64,000 nucleotides of DNA from a bacterium BMS3Bbin13 (GTDB taxonomy: Bacteria; Pseudomonadota; Gammaproteobacteria; 21-64-14). Both the position numbers and the translations under genes were made by a program. Below the pieces are notes generated by a model. That model did no database searches. It was not told the origin of the DNA and saw nothing but the letters and a program-made list of their open reading frames with translations. Location: contig BDTW01000008.1 in NCBI GenBank assembly GCA_002897735.1, positions 1-64,000 on the forward strand, read 5' to 3'. Shown piece by piece: positions 10,181 to 21,176 of this stretch (the first letter of the stretch is position 1; each line of letters opens with the position of its first letter).

Positions 10181-10786
10181 TCACGGCGTCTTCTTCTCCG
10201 CGTCCATCTTGACGATACGGATCCGGTCCCGGCGCCGCACGCGGACTTGGCGGGCGGGATCCTGGTGTTTGGTATCCGGCCGACGGCGCAGGGTCAGCAC
10301 GATGGCCGCGATGATCGCCACCAGGAGGATCGCGGCGGCGATCTCGAACGAATAGACATAGTGGGTATAGAGCACATCCCCCAGCATGCGGGTGTTGCTG
10401 TAGTCCGCGGGGAGCTGTTTCGGCGCGGCGCCGGCCGGCAGCGCGAAATACCGGATCAGGACCAGCGCCATCTCCACGACGATCGCCAACCCGACGAACA
10501 CCCCGACCGGCACATAGCGGGTGAATCCCTCGCGCAACACCGCGATGTCGATATCGAGCATCATTATCACGAACAGGAACAGCACCATCACCGCGCCGAC
10601 GTAGACCAGCACCAGCACCAGCGCCAGGAATTCCGCCTCCAGCAGCAGCCACAGGGCGGCGCTGGAGAAAAACGCCAACACCAGGAACAGTACGGCGTGC
10701 ACCGGATTGCGCACCGTGACGACCCGCAACGCCGCGAATACCAGCAGCGCCGCGAATACGTAGAAAATGAATTGCTCGAAGCCCAT
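10181..10786 (-). CDS. nuoJ: NADH-quinone oxidoreductase subunit J
   Basis: A 201-aa subunit with five membrane helices and a basic, Arg-rich C-terminus. The third-helix motif [17 protein letters not shown], which carries the pi-bulge region of complex I, is visible. The start at 10786 gives the typical MGFEQFIFY beginning; the frame is open further upstream but that extension overlaps nuoI and has no family resemblance. Confidence 0.96.
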   Translation of the reverse strand: MGFEQFIFYVFAALLVFAALRVVTVRNPVHAVLFLVLAFFSSAALWLLLEAEFLALVLVLVYVGAVMVLFLFVIMMLDIDIAVLREGFTRYVPVGVFVGLAIVVEMALVLIRYFALPAGAAPKQLPADYSNTRMLGDVLYTHYVYSFEIAAAILLVAIIAAIVLTLRRRPDTKHQDPARQVRVRRRDRIRIVKMDAEKKTP

Positions 10787-10824
10787 TGTTCCCTTGAAGC
10801 CGTCCGTACCCGGGTGCCCGCACC

Positions 10825-11313
10825 CTATCGGTAACGTGCGTCCTGCGCGCGATCCTCGGCGATCCGTGCCTCGTAACGCTCGCCGTTGGCGAGCAATTGC
10901 TGCTTGGTGATGATCTGCCCGCCACGGTCCTCGTAGTGATACTCGTAGACCCGTGTCTCCACGATCGAGTCGACGGGACAGGACTCTTCGCAAAACCCGC
11001 AAAATATACACTTAAATAGGTCGATGTCATAGCGGGTGGTACGACGCGTGCCGTCCGCACGCCGTTCGGACTCGATGGTGATCGCCAGTGTCGGACACGC
11101 CGCCTCGCAGAGTTTGCATGCGATACAACGCTCTTCCCCGTTGGGATAGCGGCGCAGGGCGTGCAGGCCGCGGAAGCGGGGCGACTGCGGCGTCTTCTCC
11201 TCCGGGTACATCAGCGTCACTTTGCGCGTGAACAGATAACGCCCGGTGACGCGTAGCCCGAGGAACAGTTCCCACTGGAACAGGCTCTTGATGTAGTTTC
11301 GGATCGCGGGCAT
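10825..11313 (-). CDS. nuoI: NADH-quinone oxidoreductase subunit I (2x[4Fe-4S])
   Basis: A 162-aa ferredoxin-like subunit of the connecting arm of complex I. It binds clusters N6a and N6b through two CxxCxxCxxxCP motifs: C63/C66/C69/C73 and C102/C105/C108/C112. The start at 11313 gives the family N-terminus and has GTGAGG upstream. It follows nuoH by 11 bp. Confidence 0.97.
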   Translation of the reverse strand: MPAIRNYIKSLFQWELFLGLRVTGRYLFTRKVTLMYPEEKTPQSPRFRGLHALRRYPNGEERCIACKLCEAACPTLAITIESERRADGTRRTTRYDIDLFKCIFCGFCEESCPVDSIVETRVYEYHYEDRGGQIITKQQLLANGERYEARIAEDRAQDARYR

Positions 11314-11324
11314 GGTCGGGGGCC

Positions 11325-12380
11325 TCACGCAAACCAGGGCTGCAGGTGGAACAGGATCGCCGCGCCTTCCACGAACAGCCACACGATGGTGATCGGAATA
11401 AACACCTTCCATCCCAACCGCATGATCTGATCATAGCGATATCTCGGGAACGTGGCCCGGAACCACAGGAACAGGAACAGGAACCCGACGGTCTTGATCA
11501 ACAACCAGGCCGTGCCGGGCACCCAGGCCAGGTAGCCTTGCAGGATGGTGCCCTCGAAAGGCGAGAGCCAGCCTCCGAGGAACAGCACCGCCGCCAGGGT
11601 CGAGATCAGGATCATGTTGGCGTACTCGGCCAGAAAGAATATGGCGAAGGCCATACCGGAGTACTCCACATGGAAGCCGGCGACGATCTCCGACTCGCCT
11701 TCCGCCACATCGAACGGCGCGCGATTCGTCTCCGCGACACCCGAAATGAAATAGATGAAGAACAGCGGCAACAGCGGCAACCAGAACCAGTGCAGAATCC
11801 CACCCTGTTGCGCAAGCACGATCTTTCCGAGGTTGAGGCTGCCGCTGGCCATCAGCACACCGACCAGGGCGAAGCCCATGGCGATCTCGTAGGCGACCAT
11901 CTGCGCCGCGGAGCGCATGGCCCCCAAAAAGGCATACTTGGAGTTCGACGCCCAGCCGGCGATGAGCACGCCGTAGATGCCCATGGAGGTCAGCGCCAAC
12001 AGAAACAACAGCCCCGCATCGACATTCGCCAGCGTCATGCCGCGCCCGAAGGGTATGACGGCCCATGCCGCCAGGGCGGGACCGATGCTCAGGACCGGTG
12101 CCAGCAGAAACAGGAAACGGTTCGCCTTTCCGGGAATGACGATCTCTTTGAGCAGCAGCTTGAGCGTATCGGCGATCGGCTGCAGCCAGCCGTGGGGTCC
12201 GACGCGCTGCGGCCCGATCCGCAACTGCATGTAGCCGATGATCTTGCGCTCGGCGAAGGTCAGATAGGCCACCGAGAGCAGCAAGGGCACCAGGATCACC
12301 ACGATCTTGGCGATGATGAGCGCCGGGATCTGCACGTCCTGCGGCAGCCCGCTCCAGATTGTGAACAGAGTATTCACCAT
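11325..12380 (-). CDS. nuoH: NADH-quinone oxidoreductase subunit H
   Basis: A 351-aa subunit with eight membrane helices that forms part of the quinone chamber. Conserved features include [20 protein letters not shown] after the first helix, the loop [21 protein letters not shown] with the acidic cluster linked to proton coupling, and [11 protein letters not shown] near the C-terminus. Length is as in E. coli (325 aa) plus a slightly longer N-terminus. Confidence 0.97.
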   Translation of the reverse strand: MVNTLFTIWSGLPQDVQIPALIIAKIVVILVPLLLSVAYLTFAERKIIGYMQLRIGPQRVGPHGWLQPIADTLKLLLKEIVIPGKANRFLFLLAPVLSIGPALAAWAVIPFGRGMTLANVDAGLLFLLALTSMGIYGVLIAGWASNSKYAFLGAMRSAAQMVAYEIAMGFALVGVLMASGSLNLGKIVLAQQGGILHWFWLPLLPLFFIYFISGVAETNRAPFDVAEGESEIVAGFHVEYSGMAFAIFFLAEYANMILISTLAAVLFLGGWLSPFEGTILQGYLAWVPGTAWLLIKTVGFLFLFLWFRATFPRYRYDQIMRLGWKVFIPITIVWLFVEGAAILFHLQPWFA

Positions 12381-12419
12381 GCCCCTAACGCCCGTGTGCC
12401 CGGGAAGACCGGCGCCGCA

Positions 12420-14825
12420 TCATGACGCCACCCGCAACGTAACGGGCCCGATGGACGGCCCCAGCCCCGCGCTCCCCGGCAGCGCCGCGGAGATCCACGC
12501 GCATCCGTCCGGGACCCGATCGTCCACGACCAGGGGCAACACGGCGCGCGCATCCCCCTGCATCACCTCGACCCGGGCCGCCTCCGCCAGACCCAGGCGC
12601 TGCGCCAGCGCCGCCCGGATACGAACCGTCGCGTCACGCCCATGTTCGGTCTGCTGCAACGCCGTGGCGCGCCGCACCAGCGCATCGGTACCGTAGATCG
12701 GGACATCCCCGATTCGAACAAGACCCGCGCCGGCATCCGGCAACTCGACCGTATCCGGCCATGCGCTCCGGTTGTCCGGGGCCAATGTGCCGGCCTTCCC
12801 ATGCAGCTCGTCGCGCACCTGCTCCGCACTTGTATACTCGAAACCCGCGAGCCCGAGGAGATTACCCAACACGCGCAGGACTTTCCAACCCGGGCGCGCC
12901 GCGCCGTACGGCGCGCAGGCCCCGCGGAAACCCTGCCAGCGGCCCTCGGCGTTGACGAAGGTCCCCGAGGTCTCGGCGAACGCGGCGATCGGCAGCAACA
13001 CATCGGCGTAGTCGCGTGCCGCATCGCCGGCGTAGGGACTCATCACCACCGTGAAACCGGCCGCCCCGGCCGCCCGGCGCGCCTTGGCCGGGTCCCAGCA
13101 GTCGAACTCCGGCTCCACGCCGAACAGGATCAGGGCGTCGGGCGGAGACTCCAGCATGGCCGCCGCATCCAGCCCTCCGGCACCCGGCGCCACCGCGACC
13201 GCCCCCGCATCGCGATGCGGAACCGCCCCCGCGATCCACGCGCCGGCGCTGTTGGCCGCTTCGGGCAGGTAGCCCAACGTCGCCCCGCTCGCCTCTGCAA
13301 TCCAACCGGCGAGCGCCTGCAACACGGAGAACCCGGGATGCGCCGTCGCCAGATTCCCGAGCAATACGGTGCTGCGCACGCCGTCGCGCAGGGCCTGTGC
13401 GATCTCGCGTTCGGCCTGGTCGGGGTTGACGTTCTTGAAGAACTCCCGAACCTGCGGCACCTCGCCGTCACCACCGGCGCCGAGCGCCTTGGCGATCCCC
13501 GCGAGCGATCGCACCATGCCGGCGGGACCGGCGACGATTTTATGCGCGACCGGGAAATGGAAGTCGAAATCGACGGGATTGACGAATGCGATCGCCGCGC
13601 CCCGTAGCGCCGCCTTGCGCAGCCGGTGCGCGGCGATCGGCTGCTCGTGGCGCACATTCGAGCCGACGATGAGCGCCGCGTCGAGATTCTCCAGGTCTTC
13701 GATCGACTGGCCGAGCCACGGAAACGGCGGGGCCCGATCCTGATCGCGGAAGTCCGCCTGACGCAAGCGATGGTCGATGTTGGCGCCGCCCAGGCCGCGC
13801 ACCAGCCGATTCGCCAGATAGAGTTCCTCGAGGGTCGCAGTGGGCGAAATCAGGGTCCCGATCCCGGCCGGCCCGCGCTCATCGAGCGCACGGTGCAAGC
13901 CGTCGACGACGAATTCCAGTGCGACGTCCCATTCCACTTCTTCCCAGTGGTCGCCACGCCGGATCATCGGGGACTTGAGCCGGTCGGCGGCATAGAGTCC
14001 CTGATAGGCGAACCGATCCCGGTCGGAGAGCCATACCTCGTTGATCGACTCGTTCTCGCGCGGAACGACGCGCATCACGCGCCCACGCCGCGTATGCAGG
14101 GCGAGGTTCGAGCCCATGGAATCGTGCGGAGCGATCGCCGGGAACTCCCGCAGTTCCCAGGCGCGCGCGGTGAACTGGAACGGCTTGGAGGTCAGGGCCC
14201 CGACCGGGCAGACGTCGATCACGTTGCCGGACATCTCCGAGCGCAGGCTGCGCTCCACATAGGTGTCGATCCGCATATGCTCGCCGCGCCCGATCCCACC
14301 GAGTTCCTTCCGTCCGGCGATCACCTCGAGGAAACGAATGCAGCGGGTACAATGGATGCAGCGCGTCATATCCGTGGCGATGAGCGGACCGAGGTCGTGA
14401 TCGACCACCACGCGCTTCTTCTCCGCGAACCGCGATACGCTCGAACCAAAACCGAGCGACAGGTCCTGCAGCTCGCACTCCCCTCCCTGGTCGCAGATCG
14501 GGCAATCCAGGGGATGGTTGATCAGCAGGAACTCCATCACCGCCTTCTGCGCCGCGATGGCGCGCACCGAGCGGGTGAAGACCTTCATACCGTCCGTGAC
14601 CGGCGTAGCGCAGGCCGGCAGCGGCTTGGGCGCCCGCTCCACCTCCACCAGACACATCCGGCAGCTGGCGGCGATCGGCAGTTTCGTGTGGTAGCAGAAC
14701 CGCGGAATGGTCACGCCGGCGGCATCCGCGACCTGGATGATCATCTCGCCCTTGCGGGCGCGGTAGGCGGTGCCGTCGATCTCGACGGTGATCAGATCCT
14801 CCGGAACGTCGGGCTTCGCGCTCAC
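12420..14825 (-). CDS. nuoG: NADH-quinone oxidoreductase subunit G
   Basis: An 801-aa peripheral-arm subunit of complex I. The N-terminal [2Fe-2S] domain shows [15 protein letters not shown] and a fourth Cys in PLPAC. It is followed by the His/Cys cluster motif [14 protein letters not shown] and a CIHCTRC [4Fe-4S] motif, then a molybdopterin-oxidoreductase-like domain (about 220-690) that is structural in complex I. It overlaps the stop of nuoF by 4 nt, which implies translational coupling. Confidence 0.97.
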   Translation of the reverse strand: MSAKPDVPEDLITVEIDGTAYRARKGEMIIQVADAAGVTIPRFCYHTKLPIAASCRMCLVEVERAPKPLPACATPVTDGMKVFTRSVRAIAAQKAVMEFLLINHPLDCPICDQGGECELQDLSLGFGSSVSRFAEKKRVVVDHDLGPLIATDMTRCIHCTRCIRFLEVIAGRKELGGIGRGEHMRIDTYVERSLRSEMSGNVIDVCPVGALTSKPFQFTARAWELREFPAIAPHDSMGSNLALHTRRGRVMRVVPRENESINEVWLSDRDRFAYQGLYAADRLKSPMIRRGDHWEEVEWDVALEFVVDGLHRALDERGPAGIGTLISPTATLEELYLANRLVRGLGGANIDHRLRQADFRDQDRAPPFPWLGQSIEDLENLDAALIVGSNVRHEQPIAAHRLRKAALRGAAIAFVNPVDFDFHFPVAHKIVAGPAGMVRSLAGIAKALGAGGDGEVPQVREFFKNVNPDQAEREIAQALRDGVRSTVLLGNLATAHPGFSVLQALAGWIAEASGATLGYLPEAANSAGAWIAGAVPHRDAGAVAVAPGAGGLDAAAMLESPPDALILFGVEPEFDCWDPAKARRAAGAAGFTVVMSPYAGDAARDYADVLLPIAAFAETSGTFVNAEGRWQGFRGACAPYGAARPGWKVLRVLGNLLGLAGFEYTSAEQVRDELHGKAGTLAPDNRSAWPDTVELPDAGAGLVRIGDVPIYGTDALVRRATALQQTEHGRDATVRIRAALAQRLGLAEAARVEVMQGDARAVLPLVVDDRVPDGCAWISAALPGSAGLGPSIGPVTLRVAS

Positions 14826-16126
14826 GCCGCCGCCCCCCTGTCCGCGACGCCGTCCGCACCGACGAGGCAGCGCTTGTGCTCGATGTGGTACTCGAACTCT
14901 TCACGAAAATGCTGTACGAAACTCTGCACCGGCCAGGCCGCCGCATCGCCGAACGCGCAGATCGTATGGCCCTCGATCTGATCCGCCGCGCTCACCAGCA
15001 GGTCCACGTCTTCCGGGCGTCCTTGGCCGTTCTCGATGCGCGAGAGCATCCGGTAGAGCCAACCGCAGCCCTCGCGGCACGGCACGCACTGGCCGCACGA
15101 CTCGGCGTAGTAGAAGCGCGAGATACGCATCAGGGCGCGGACCATGCATGTGCTGTCGTCCATCACGATGACGCCCCCGGAGCCGAGCCCCGACCCCGCC
15201 TTCTGCAGCGAGTCATAGTCCATGTCCGTTTCCATGATGACATGCGCGGGCAGCACCTTCATGGACGATCCGCCCGGGATCACGGCCTTCAGCACATGGG
15301 CGTGGCGCACCCCGCCGGCGAGTGCCAGGAGTTCCCTGAACGACGTGCCGAGCGGGATCTCGTAGTTCCCGGGCCGGTTGATATGACCGGAGACCGAGAA
15401 CACCTTTACACCGCCGTTGTTCGGCCGCCCCAGGTTCAGGAACCACTCCGGCCCGTTGCGAATGATGGACGGAACCGAGGCCAGGGTCTCGGTATTGTTG
15501 ACGGTCGTCGGGCGCCCGTACAGACCGAAATTGGCCGGGAACGGGGGCTTGAATCGCGGCTGGCCCTTCTTGCCCTCCAGCGACTCGAGCAGGGCGGTCT
15601 CCTCGCCGCAGATGTAGGCACCGGCGCCGAGATGGGCGTGCGCCTCGAACTCGACCCCGGAGCCCAGAATATCCCGGCCGAGGAGACCGGCGGCGCGTGC
15701 CTCGTGCAATGCCCCCTCGAAGCGCTCATAGGGCTCGTGATGAAACTCCCCGCGCAGGTAGTTGTAGCCGACGCTCGCGCCCATCGCGTATCCGGCGATG
15801 GCCATGCCCTCGACCACCGAGTGCGGATTGAATCTCAGGATGTCACGATCCTTGCAGGAGCCGGGCTCGCTTTCGTCGGAGTTGCACACGATGTACTTCT
15901 GAACAGGCGCGCTGCGCGGCATGAAACTCCACTTCAGTCCGGTCGGAAATCCGGCCCCGCCGCGCCCTCGCAGGGCCGATTTCTTGACCATTTCGATGAC
16001 CCGCTCCGGCGGAATCTTCTCGCGCAGAATCTTCTCCCACGCCTCATAGCCCCCGACCTTGCGATAGTTCTCCAGAGTCCATGGCTCGTCGAATTTCCGG
16101 GTCGCAAAACAGATCTCGTCCGCCAT
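14822..16126 (-). CDS. nuoF: NADH-quinone oxidoreductase subunit F (NADH/FMN site)
   Basis: A 434-aa subunit that binds NADH, FMN and cluster N3. It shows the FMN/NADH glycine-rich motif [13 protein letters not shown] near residue 60, [21 protein letters not shown], and the [4Fe-4S] ligands in [11 protein letters not shown] plus the distal Cys in HTICAFG. The start at 16126 is preferred: it begins MADEICFAT, has GGAG about 11 nt upstream and follows the nuoE stop by 4 nt. The ATG at 16156 lies inside nuoE. Confidence 0.96.
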   Translation of the reverse strand: MADEICFATRKFDEPWTLENYRKVGGYEAWEKILREKIPPERVIEMVKKSALRGRGGAGFPTGLKWSFMPRSAPVQKYIVCNSDESEPGSCKDRDILRFNPHSVVEGMAIAGYAMGASVGYNYLRGEFHHEPYERFEGALHEARAAGLLGRDILGSGVEFEAHAHLGAGAYICGEETALLESLEGKKGQPRFKPPFPANFGLYGRPTTVNNTETLASVPSIIRNGPEWFLNLGRPNNGGVKVFSVSGHINRPGNYEIPLGTSFRELLALAGGVRHAHVLKAVIPGGSSMKVLPAHVIMETDMDYDSLQKAGSGLGSGGVIVMDDSTCMVRALMRISRFYYAESCGQCVPCREGCGWLYRMLSRIENGQGRPEDVDLLVSAADQIEGHTICAFGDAAAWPVQSFVQHFREEFEYHIEHKRCLVGADGVADRGAAA

Positions 16127-16130
16127 CACC

Positions 16131-16649
16131 TCACTCCAACCCGTCGAGGATGGCATCGACCTTCTCGGGCGTCAGATGCTCGTAGTAACGGCCGTCCACC
16201 GTCATCATGGGCGCACCGACACAGGCCGCGAGACATTCCTCCTCCACCTTGAGAGTGATGCGCCCGTCCGACGTCGTCTCCCCGAGCCGGATACCGAGCT
16301 TGCCCTCCACGTACCGGACGATCTCCTCACCTCCGCAAAGCATGCACGAGATGTTGTTGCAGATCGAAACCTTGTGCCGTCCCACCGGGCGGACGTCCAG
16401 CATGGAATAGAAACTCGCCACCTCGTAGACCGACACACGCTCCATGTCCAGGTAGGCCGCGACCGCGTCCATCAACTCGGTCGTCAGCCAGCCGCCGTTC
16501 TGCTCCTGGGCGGCCGTCAGTGCCGCGATCACCGCCGAGCGTCGTTGATCCTCGGGGTACTTGGCCACCCGGAGGTCGATCGCCTTGCGCGATTCCGGGC
16601 TCAGCAGCTCCGCCCCGTCCCGCCCGTCCTGATTCTCGAACTGCGCCAT
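16131..16649 (-). CDS. nuoE: NADH-quinone oxidoreductase subunit E ([2Fe-2S])
   Basis: A 172-aa thioredoxin-fold subunit carrying cluster N1a. The four ligands appear as C-x4-C in [10 protein letters not shown] and C-x3-C in [10 protein letters not shown]. An N-terminal helical bundle precedes the domain. It lies between nuoD (30-bp gap) and nuoF. Confidence 0.96.
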   Translation of the reverse strand: MAQFENQDGRDGAELLSPESRKAIDLRVAKYPEDQRRSAVIAALTAAQEQNGGWLTTELMDAVAAYLDMERVSVYEVASFYSMLDVRPVGRHKVSICNNISCMLCGGEEIVRYVEGKLGIRLGETTSDGRITLKVEEECLAACVGAPMMTVDGRYYEHLTPEKVDAILDGLE

Positions 16650-16679
16650 TTCCGATAGGTTCCCAGTCGCCGCCCGCGA

Positions 16680-17933
16680 TCAGCGGTCGACATCTCCGAA
16701 GACGATGTCCAATGTGCCGATCAGCGCCACGCAGTCCGCCAGCATGTGCCCGCGTCCCATCTCGTCGAGCGCCCCCAGGTGTACGAACGCGGGGGGACGA
16801 ATCTTGAGCCGGTAGGGCTTGTTGGCCCCGTCCGACACCAAGTAGATACCGAACTCGCCTTTCGGGTGCTCGATCGCCGCGTAGGCTTCGCCCTCGGGAA
16901 TGCAAAACCCTTCGGTAAACAATTTGAAATGGTGGATCAGCGCTTCCATGTCCGCCTTCATTTCCTCGCGTGGAGGCGGTGTGACCTTGTGGTCCTGAAG
17001 CACCACCGGCCCCGGGTTGCGGCGCAGCCAGTCGACACACTGGCGCACGATGCGGTTGGACTGGCGCATCTCCTCGACACGGACCAGGTAACGGTCGTAG
17101 CAGTCGCCGTTCACCCCCACCGGGATGTCGAAATCCACCCTGTCGTAGACCTCGTAGGGCTGTTTCTTGCGCAGGTCCCACTCGATCCCGGAGCCGCGCA
17201 GCATCGGACCGGTGAATGCAAGCTGCCGGGCCCGTTCCGGCGAAACCACACCGATACCGACCGTGCGCTGCTTCCAGATCCGGTTGTCGGTGAGCAGCGT
17301 CTCGTATTCGTCGATGTACCCGGGGAAACGCTCGGTGAAGTCCTCGATGAAGTCCAGCAGGGATCCCTGGCGGGCCCGATTCATACGCTTCAGATCCCGG
17401 GCGCTGCGCCACTGCGAGGGATGGTGCTGCGGCATCCGATCGGGGAGATCCCGATACACCCCGCCCGGCCGATAGTAGGACGTGTGCATACGCGCCCCCG
17501 AGACCGCTTCATAGCAATCGAAGAGATCTTCGCGCTCGCGGAAGCAATACAGGAAAACGGTCATGGCGCCCACGTCGATGGCGTGGGTGGCCAGCCACAT
17601 GAGGTGGTTGAGGAGGCGCGTAATCTCGTCGAACATCACGCGAATGTACTGCGCCCGCAGCGGCGGCTCGACCCCCAGCAGGCGCTCTATGGCGAGCACG
17701 TAGGCGTGCTCGTTGCACATCATGGACATGTAGTCGAGCCGGTCCATGTAGCCGATGCTCTGATTGTACGGCTTGCTCTCGGCCAACTTCTCGGTCGCCC
17801 GGTGCAGCAGGCCGATGTGCGGGTCCGCACGCACGATCACTTCGCCGTCCATCTCCAGCACCAGGCGCAACACGCCGTGGGCGGCCGGATGCTGGGGGCC
17901 GAAGTTCATCGTGAAGTTGCGAATTTCAGGCAT
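16680..17933 (-). CDS. nuoD: NADH-quinone oxidoreductase subunit D
   Basis: A 417-aa, 49-kDa-type subunit forming the quinone site with NuoB. It has the conserved N-terminal loop [15 protein letters not shown] with the quinone-contacting His, and the family C-terminus ending in [14 protein letters not shown]. It is separate from nuoC, as in most bacteria other than E. coli, where the two are fused. Confidence 0.97.
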   Translation of the reverse strand: MPEIRNFTMNFGPQHPAAHGVLRLVLEMDGEVIVRADPHIGLLHRATEKLAESKPYNQSIGYMDRLDYMSMMCNEHAYVLAIERLLGVEPPLRAQYIRVMFDEITRLLNHLMWLATHAIDVGAMTVFLYCFREREDLFDCYEAVSGARMHTSYYRPGGVYRDLPDRMPQHHPSQWRSARDLKRMNRARQGSLLDFIEDFTERFPGYIDEYETLLTDNRIWKQRTVGIGVVSPERARQLAFTGPMLRGSGIEWDLRKKQPYEVYDRVDFDIPVGVNGDCYDRYLVRVEEMRQSNRIVRQCVDWLRRNPGPVVLQDHKVTPPPREEMKADMEALIHHFKLFTEGFCIPEGEAYAAIEHPKGEFGIYLVSDGANKPYRLKIRPPAFVHLGALDEMGRGHMLADCVALIGTLDIVFGDVDR

Positions 17934-18002
17934 ACCGATTCCGCCTCGAACCCATTTACTCGAAGCCCGCCCGGTCGATGGGGGGCACCACGATCCGGAA
18001 CA

Positions 18003-18731
18003 CTACCGGGGGGTCGTCGCCGACTCCCGGTCCTCTTTCCGCTCGTCGACCCGGTCCACCTCGTAGCGGTGGTCGTGACGAATCACCCGCGGCACGAGGA
18101 CCCGGGGCTGCATGCTCACCGGCTCGTAGACCACGCGACCGCGCTCGGGATCGTAGCGCACCTCCACCGTGCCGCCCAGCGGGAAATCCTTGCGAAACGG
18201 GTGTCCCACGAACCCGTAGTCGGTGAGGATACGGCGCAGGTCCGGATGACCCTCGAAGATGATGCCGAACAGATCGAAGGCCTCGCGCTCGAACCAGTTG
18301 GCGCTGTTCCACACGCCCATCACCGAGGGCAGCACCGGGAAGTCCTCGTCCGCGGCGTAGGCACGCACGCGCAAGCGCCGATTGTGCGGCAACGACAACA
18401 GATGGTAGACCGCGGCGAAACGCGGCGTCTCAGGGCGCGACGTCTCGTGCAACCGTTCGCCCGGACCACGGACGCCGCGGCTGAACCCCCGGTCGGTGGC
18501 CTCTCCGGCGACCCATTCCGCCTCGCCGTACTTCGCATAGTCGACGCCGCACAGGTCGATCAACTCGTCGAAGCCCAGTTCGGCTTCCTCATGCAGGGCG
18601 GTGCAGACCTCCAACAAACGCGCGGGGGGAACCTCGATCGTGCATTCGCCGTGGGCGACCGTACAGGTCTCCAGAAAACCTTCAAGCCGTTCCTGAAGGC
18701 GTTGTGCAAATGTCTCGATCGTCTCTGCCAT
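18003..18731 (-). CDS. nuoC: NADH-quinone oxidoreductase subunit C
   Basis: A 242-aa, 30-kDa-type subunit. The family signature [24 protein letters not shown] (split here as two adjacent blocks near residues 140-165) and [12 protein letters not shown] are present. It is separated from nuoD by 69 bp and starts 10 bp after nuoB. The region near residues 80-100 ([17 protein letters not shown]) is a Gly/Arg-rich insertion that looks lineage-specific. Confidence 0.95.
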   Translation of the reverse strand: MAETIETFAQRLQERLEGFLETCTVAHGECTIEVPPARLLEVCTALHEEAELGFDELIDLCGVDYAKYGEAEWVAGEATDRGFSRGVRGPGERLHETSRPETPRFAAVYHLLSLPHNRRLRVRAYAADEDFPVLPSVMGVWNSANWFEREAFDLFGIIFEGHPDLRRILTDYGFVGHPFRKDFPLGGTVEVRYDPERGRVVYEPVSMQPRVLVPRVIRHDHRYEVDRVDERKEDRESATTPR

Positions 18732-18741
18732 GGTGTGATCG

Positions 18742-19233
18742 TCAGCGGGCGATCGTGTTGCAGCGGCGGATCTTGTTGTGCAACTGCAGGATGCCGTAGA
18801 TCAGGGCCTCCGCGGTGGGGGGACATCCGGGAATGTAGATATCCACCGGCACGACCCGATCGCAGCCGCGCACCACCGAGTAGGAATAGTAATAATAACC
18901 GCCGCCGTTGGCGCACGAACCCATGGAGATGACCCACTTGGGCTCCGCCATCTGGTCGTAGACCTTGCGCAACGCAGGCGCCATCTTGTTCACGAGCGTC
19001 CCGGCGACGATCATCACGTCCGACTGGCGGGGACTGGGGCGGAAGATCATACCGAAGCGGTCCATATCGTAGCGCGCCGCCGCGGCGTGCATCATTTCTA
19101 TCGCGCAGCAGGCGAGCCCGAAGGTCACGGGCCACATCGAGCCGGTCCGCGCCCAGTTGACCAGCCGGTCGACCGAGGTGGTCATCCAGCCGCGTTCCTG
19201 CAGGAGCGGCAACGGCGACTCCGCTACTCCCAT
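18742..19233 (-). CDS. nuoB: NADH-quinone oxidoreductase subunit B (cluster N2)
   Basis: A 163-aa subunit that holds the terminal cluster N2. The four ligands are C42 and C43 (tandem Cys in LACCAIEMM), C107 (GSCANGGG) and C137 (IPGCPPT). The start at 19233 gives a normal N-terminus and overlaps nuoA by 10 nt. A much longer in-frame extension to 19680 runs through nuoA and is rejected. Confidence 0.96.
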   Translation of the reverse strand: MGVAESPLPLLQERGWMTTSVDRLVNWARTGSMWPVTFGLACCAIEMMHAAAARYDMDRFGMIFRPSPRQSDVMIVAGTLVNKMAPALRKVYDQMAEPKWVISMGSCANGGGYYYYSYSVVRGCDRVVPVDIYIPGCPPTAEALIYGILQLHNKIRRCNTIAR

Positions 19234-19580
19234 TCCAGCGCCCCTTTCTTCCACTCGTAGAGGAATCCGACCACCAGGATCCCCAGGAACAGGGCCATCG
19301 CCGCCAAACCGAACACCCCGATATGGTGCAACGATACGGCCCAGGGAAACAGGAACGCGATTTCCAGGTCGAAGATGATGAACAGGATCGCGACCAGGTA
19401 GTAGCGGACGTCGAACTTCGTGCGCGAGTCTTCGAAGGCCTCGAAGCCGCATTCGTAGGGGGAGAGCTTCGCGGGACTCGGCCGGCGGGAGCCGAGAAAG
19501 TATCCGGCCGTGATCGCAGCGGTGCCGACGAACAGGCCGACCCCGATGAAGATCAGTATCGGCAAGTAATTTCCCAACAT
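19224..19580 (-). CDS. nuoA: NADH-quinone oxidoreductase subunit A
   Basis: A 118-aa subunit with three membrane helices and the family motifs [20 protein letters not shown] and [11 protein letters not shown]. It is the first gene of the nuo operon. The start at 19580 ([11 protein letters not shown]) fits the family; an ATG at 19616 is possible but adds an atypical N-terminus. A consensus-like promoter lies about 60 bp upstream. Confidence 0.95.
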   Translation of the reverse strand: MLGNYLPILIFIGVGLFVGTAAITAGYFLGSRRPSPAKLSPYECGFEAFEDSRTKFDVRYYLVAILFIIFDLEIAFLFPWAVSLHHIGVFGLAAMALFLGILVVGFLYEWKKGALEWE

Positions 19581-19637
19581 GCTCCCACCCTTGAGAAAAC
19601 CGATGATCCCGCGCACGCCATACAGCGTAGCGCGAGC

Positions 19638-19667
19638 AGTCTAGGCCAGACACAGAAGAGGTGTCAA
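19638..19667 (-). promoter_or_regulatory. sigma70 promoter of the nuo operon
   Basis: On the minus strand a perfect -35 TTGACA (19662-19667) and a -10 TAGACT (19638-19643) are separated by 18 bp. The expected start is near 19631, about 50 nt before nuoA. The promoter stands between the tRNA-Leu gene and nuoA, so nuo can be transcribed independently of secG/tRNA-Leu. Confidence 0.8.
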
Positions 19668-19779
19668 GCAACAACCTCAAAAGATCTTATTTCCGATCAA
19701 ACGGTTAAGTTAATCGAACAGGCCGGCGATGGAAGCACGTTGACCACGGGTGGTCGTGCCGCCTCGCGGATTTCACAGT

Positions 19780-19865
19780 TGGTGCCGACGGCCGGACTCG
19801 AACCGGCACGGCTTTCGCCACCGCCCCCTCAAGACGGCGTGTCTACCAAGTTCCACCACGTCGGC
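19780..19865 (-). tRNA. tRNA-Leu (GAG)
   Basis: An 86-nt class II tRNA with anticodon GAG, a long variable arm, acceptor stem GCCGACG/CGTCGGC and encoded CCA (19780-19782). It sits between secG and nuoA, the usual place for this tRNA in the secG-tRNA-Leu neighbourhood of gammaproteobacteria. Confidence 0.96.
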
Positions 19866-19893
19866 GAGATCGACCGGCGCTGCCGGCGGCGGG

Positions 19894-20259
19894 CTATTTC
19901 CCTCCCTTGGGAGTCTTGGGCGCCGCGGGCGGCAAATCCGACGGTACCGTGCCCCTGGCCGGTACTGCGGGAGCACTTTGGGTCGGGACCGGCGGGAGGT
20001 TCTGTTCGGCGATGCTCTTGCGCTCGATCTTCTGGCCGGAGAGGTAGGCCAGGGTCAGGCTGGTGATGAAAAAGAACGTCGCCAGCACCGCCGTAGTCCG
20101 GGAGAGGAACGATGCCGACCCACGCGAGCCGAACACGGTCCCCGAGGCGCCCGCGCCGAAGGCGGCGCCCGCATCGGCCCCCTTCCCGTGCTGCAACAGG
20201 ATCAGAACGACCAGTGTGATCGCCAACAGGAAATGAAACATCAACAACAAGACGTGCAT
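19894..20259 (-). CDS. secG: protein-export membrane protein SecG
   Basis: A 121-aa subunit of the SecYEG translocon: two membrane helices (about 4-20 and 54-72) flanking the conserved [22 protein letters not shown] loop (given here only in part), then a Pro/Ala/Lys-rich tail. It lies between tpiA and tRNA-Leu, the standard context. Confidence 0.95.
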   Translation of the reverse strand: MHVLLLMFHFLLAITLVVLILLQHGKGADAGAAFGAGASGTVFGSRGSASFLSRTTAVLATFFFITSLTLAYLSGQKIERKSIAEQNLPPVPTQSAPAVPARGTVPSDLPPAAPKTPKGGK

Positions 20260-20332
20260 GCGATGCCGTCAACCGTTTTCCGAATTGAAATTACGCGACG
20301 CCCGCGGAAACCCTCCGCGACCCGGTGGGAGA

Positions 20333-21085
20333 TCAGCTCGCGGCGCGGCAGATGGTGAGAAACTCCTCGGCCTTCAGCGACGCGCCGCCGATGAGCCCGC
20401 CGTCGACATCCTCCATTGCGAACAGCTCCGCAGCGTTGGAACCCTTGACGCTGCCGCCGTGAAGGATGCGGATCCGCTCCGCGATTGTACCATCCCGCGC
20501 CGCAATCCGGGCACGGATGAATGCATGGACTTCCTGGGCCTGCTCCGGCCCCCCGGTCCTGCCGGTCCCGATGGCCCACACCGGCTCGTAGGCGATCACC
20601 GAACCGGCGAGTCCGGTTTCACCGGCCGCCTCCAGCACCGCGTCGAGCTGACGCCCGACGACCTGCTCGGTGATCCCGCTTTCCCGCTCATCGAGCAACT
20701 CGCCGACACACAGGATGGGAATCAGGCCCGCGCGCCGCGCGGCGAGGAACTTGCGCGCCACCAGGGCGTCGTCCTCACCGTACAGGATGCGCCGCTCCGA
20801 GTGGCCCACGATGGCATAGCGGCAACCCAGCTCGACCAGCATCGGTGCCGCCACTTCCCCGGTGTAGGCGCCCTCGTCCTGATCGCTCACGTCCTGGGCG
20901 CCCCAGGCGACCGACGTATCGGCGAGCAACCCGGCCACCTTTGGAATGTGGACGAAGGTCGGGCAAACCACGATGTCCGCCGCGCTCACCGTCTGCGCCC
21001 CGGCGCGGATCCCCTCCGCCAAGCGCTCGACACCGGCCAGCGTCCCGTTCAACTTCCAGTTCCCGGCCACCAGCTTGCGTCGCAT
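20333..21085 (-). CDS. tpiA: triosephosphate isomerase
   Basis: A 250-aa glycolytic TIM-barrel enzyme interconverting dihydroxyacetone phosphate and glyceraldehyde 3-phosphate. Catalytic elements are visible: Lys11 in GNWKLNG, His in VGHSERR (about residue 95), Glu in AYEPVWAIGTG (about 168), and phosphate-binding GGSVKGSNA. The start at 21085 (MRRKLVAGNWK) has GAGGTG upstream and gives family length; a start 21 nt earlier is less likely. Confidence 0.97.
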   Translation of the reverse strand: MRRKLVAGNWKLNGTLAGVERLAEGIRAGAQTVSAADIVVCPTFVHIPKVAGLLADTSVAWGAQDVSDQDEGAYTGEVAAPMLVELGCRYAIVGHSERRILYGEDDALVARKFLAARRAGLIPILCVGELLDERESGITEQVVGRQLDAVLEAAGETGLAGSVIAYEPVWAIGTGRTGGPEQAQEVHAFIRARIAARDGTIAERIRILHGGSVKGSNAAELFAMEDVDGGLIGGASLKAEEFLTICRAAS

Positions 21086-21176
21086 CCCGCACCTCGTTTC
21101 GTTCAACCGCCTGCCAGAGAGCGCCCGCCAGCTTAGCGGGGGATGCCTGGAAAATCAAACGGAATCCGGCCCGAAC

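Noticed and set aside
19750-20066. Open frames with TAGLEPARLS-type peptides around 19780-19865
   Set aside because: They are read from the complement of tRNA-Leu and are not genes.
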